Part shown: in pieces, positions 7,679 to 8,022 of the stretch | Layout of the letters: each line of letters opens with the position of its first letter | How positions within the stretch are numbered: position 1 is the stretch's first letter | Assembly: GCA_947463775.1 (NCBI GenBank) | Contig: CANHVD010000240.1 | Coordinates: forward strand, 1-8,022 | DNA from: Planctomycetaceae bacterium | GTDB lineage: Bacteria > Planctomycetota > Planctomycetia > Planctomycetales > Planctomycetaceae | Length of the DNA: 8,022 nucleotides | Direction: 5' to 3' | Notes under the pieces: generated by a model | Database searches by the model: none | What the model was told of the DNA's origin: nothing | What the model saw: only the letters and a program-made list of their open reading frames with translations | Made by a program: the position numbers and the translations under genes

Positions 7679-7701
7679 GTTCTTTTTTCAGTCATTACTG
7701 A
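7672..7701. repeat. Overlapping alternative inverted repeats next to the nested hairpin
   Basis: The arm aatgac (7672-7677), part of the outer stem of the nested hairpin, can also pair with gtcatt (7691-7696) across a 13-base T-rich loop. A third option is tcagt (7688-7692) with actga (7697-7701) around a catt loop. These pairings exclude one another, so the region could form alternative folds. Each stem is only 5-6 bp, so chance is a real possibility. Confidence 0.3.
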
Positions 7702-7802
7702 GCCGTGATCTTCAGTGCATGTAATACCGCACAACGGTCTTCACGAACTCATCAACTGTAGCTCGAATTGCGATGGAGTACTTGCCGAACTGGGGCGCGG
7801 AA

Positions 7803-7822
7803 ACCCCGCTACGCAAGGGGTC
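7803..7822. repeat. Small GC-rich hairpin
   Basis: The arms acccc and ggggt flank a 9-base loop (gctacgcaa). On the plus strand the sequence tcttt follows the g-run, and on the minus strand ttt follows the other arm, so it might be a weak terminator in either direction. On the plus strand the same g-rich arm could instead serve as a ribosome site for the ATG at 7826. Confidence 0.2.
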
Positions 7823-7825
7823 TTT

Positions 7826-8022
7826 ATGACAGACGGAGCAGCTGCTGTTGGGGCGTCGACGTTAGTGTGGTCGCATGGCTGCGAGTGGCGGTTCGATGAC
7901 GGCCTCAGTCCAATGCAGGATCGTTTGGCAAAGGGCCCTGCGCGAATGCGGATGGCTCTGAAGTGCGGAGCGAGATCTCACACATCAAGGCGCGGAGAAG
8001 ATCCGAAGTGGCTCGACCAGAC
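7826..8022 (+). CDS. Possible partial open reading frame, unrecognised
   Basis: A frame beginning with ATG at 7826 stays open for 65 codons to the right edge of the window. A purine run, aagggg, sits five bases upstream and could act as a ribosome site. The predicted peptide starts 'MTDGAAAVGASTLVWSHG' and is rich in Arg, Ala and Gly. It shows no domain, signal peptide or membrane segment that I recognise. If real, it would be divergent from the synthase gene. Its short visible length and lack of recognisable features make a chance frame more likely than not. Confidence 0.17.
   Translation, partial: MTDGAAAVGASTLVWSHGCEWRFDDGLSPMQDRLAKGPARMRMALKCGARSHTSRRGEDPKWLDQ

Larger units (their letters stand above)
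7471..8022. other. Upstream region of the synthase gene, no confident gene
   Basis: About 550 bases upstream of the synthase start contain no confident gene. The part nearest the gene (7500-7700) is AT-rich and holds several overlapping inverted repeats, so it probably includes the promoter and leader of the synthase. I could not pick a convincing -35/-10 pair there. Beyond about 7700 the sequence becomes more GC-rich, with a small hairpin at 7803-7822 and a short frame open to the right edge. Confidence 0.55.

Overview
The window holds two substantial genes, both on the minus strand, and two stretches of 560-675 bases with no convincing gene. Base composition looks moderate to slightly GC-rich by eye. 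A very long membrane glycosyltransferase with a tetratricopeptide (TPR) tail, lying near a soluble multi-PAS histidine kinase, fits a free-living environmental Gram-negative-type bacterium. A planctomycete or relative is my best guess. That is inference from architecture; no taxonomic marker is present.

Layout in the direction of transcription (right to left). Positions 8022-7458 are upstream sequence with nested inverted repeats and at most a weak partial reading frame on the plus strand. Positions 7457-2175 encode one protein of about 1760 residues. It starts with a BcsA-like processive family-2 glycosyltransferase, followed by a PilZ cyclic-di-GMP-binding domain. Next come a second, degenerate PilZ-like barrel, one extra membrane helix, and about 950 residues of TPR-type helical repeats. 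Positions 2174-1501 are intergenic, with small inverted repeats and one possible sigma70-type promoter pointing at the next gene. Positions 1500-1 encode the first 500 residues of a histidine kinase with three PAS-type sensor modules and a HisKA domain. Its ATPase domain lies beyond the left edge of the window.

Main interpretation: the large protein looks like a self-contained exopolysaccharide (cellulose-like beta-glucan) synthase. Its catalytic and c-di-GMP-sensing parts would be cytoplasmic. The extra transmembrane helix after the PilZ region would place the long TPR array in the periplasm. In classical cellulose systems the periplasmic TPR scaffold is a separate protein (BcsC). Here it appears to be fused to the synthase, and no bcsB, bcsZ or bcsC is visible in the window. 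The kinase may or may not be functionally linked. It is same-strand but separated by 674 bases, so cotranscription is not assured.
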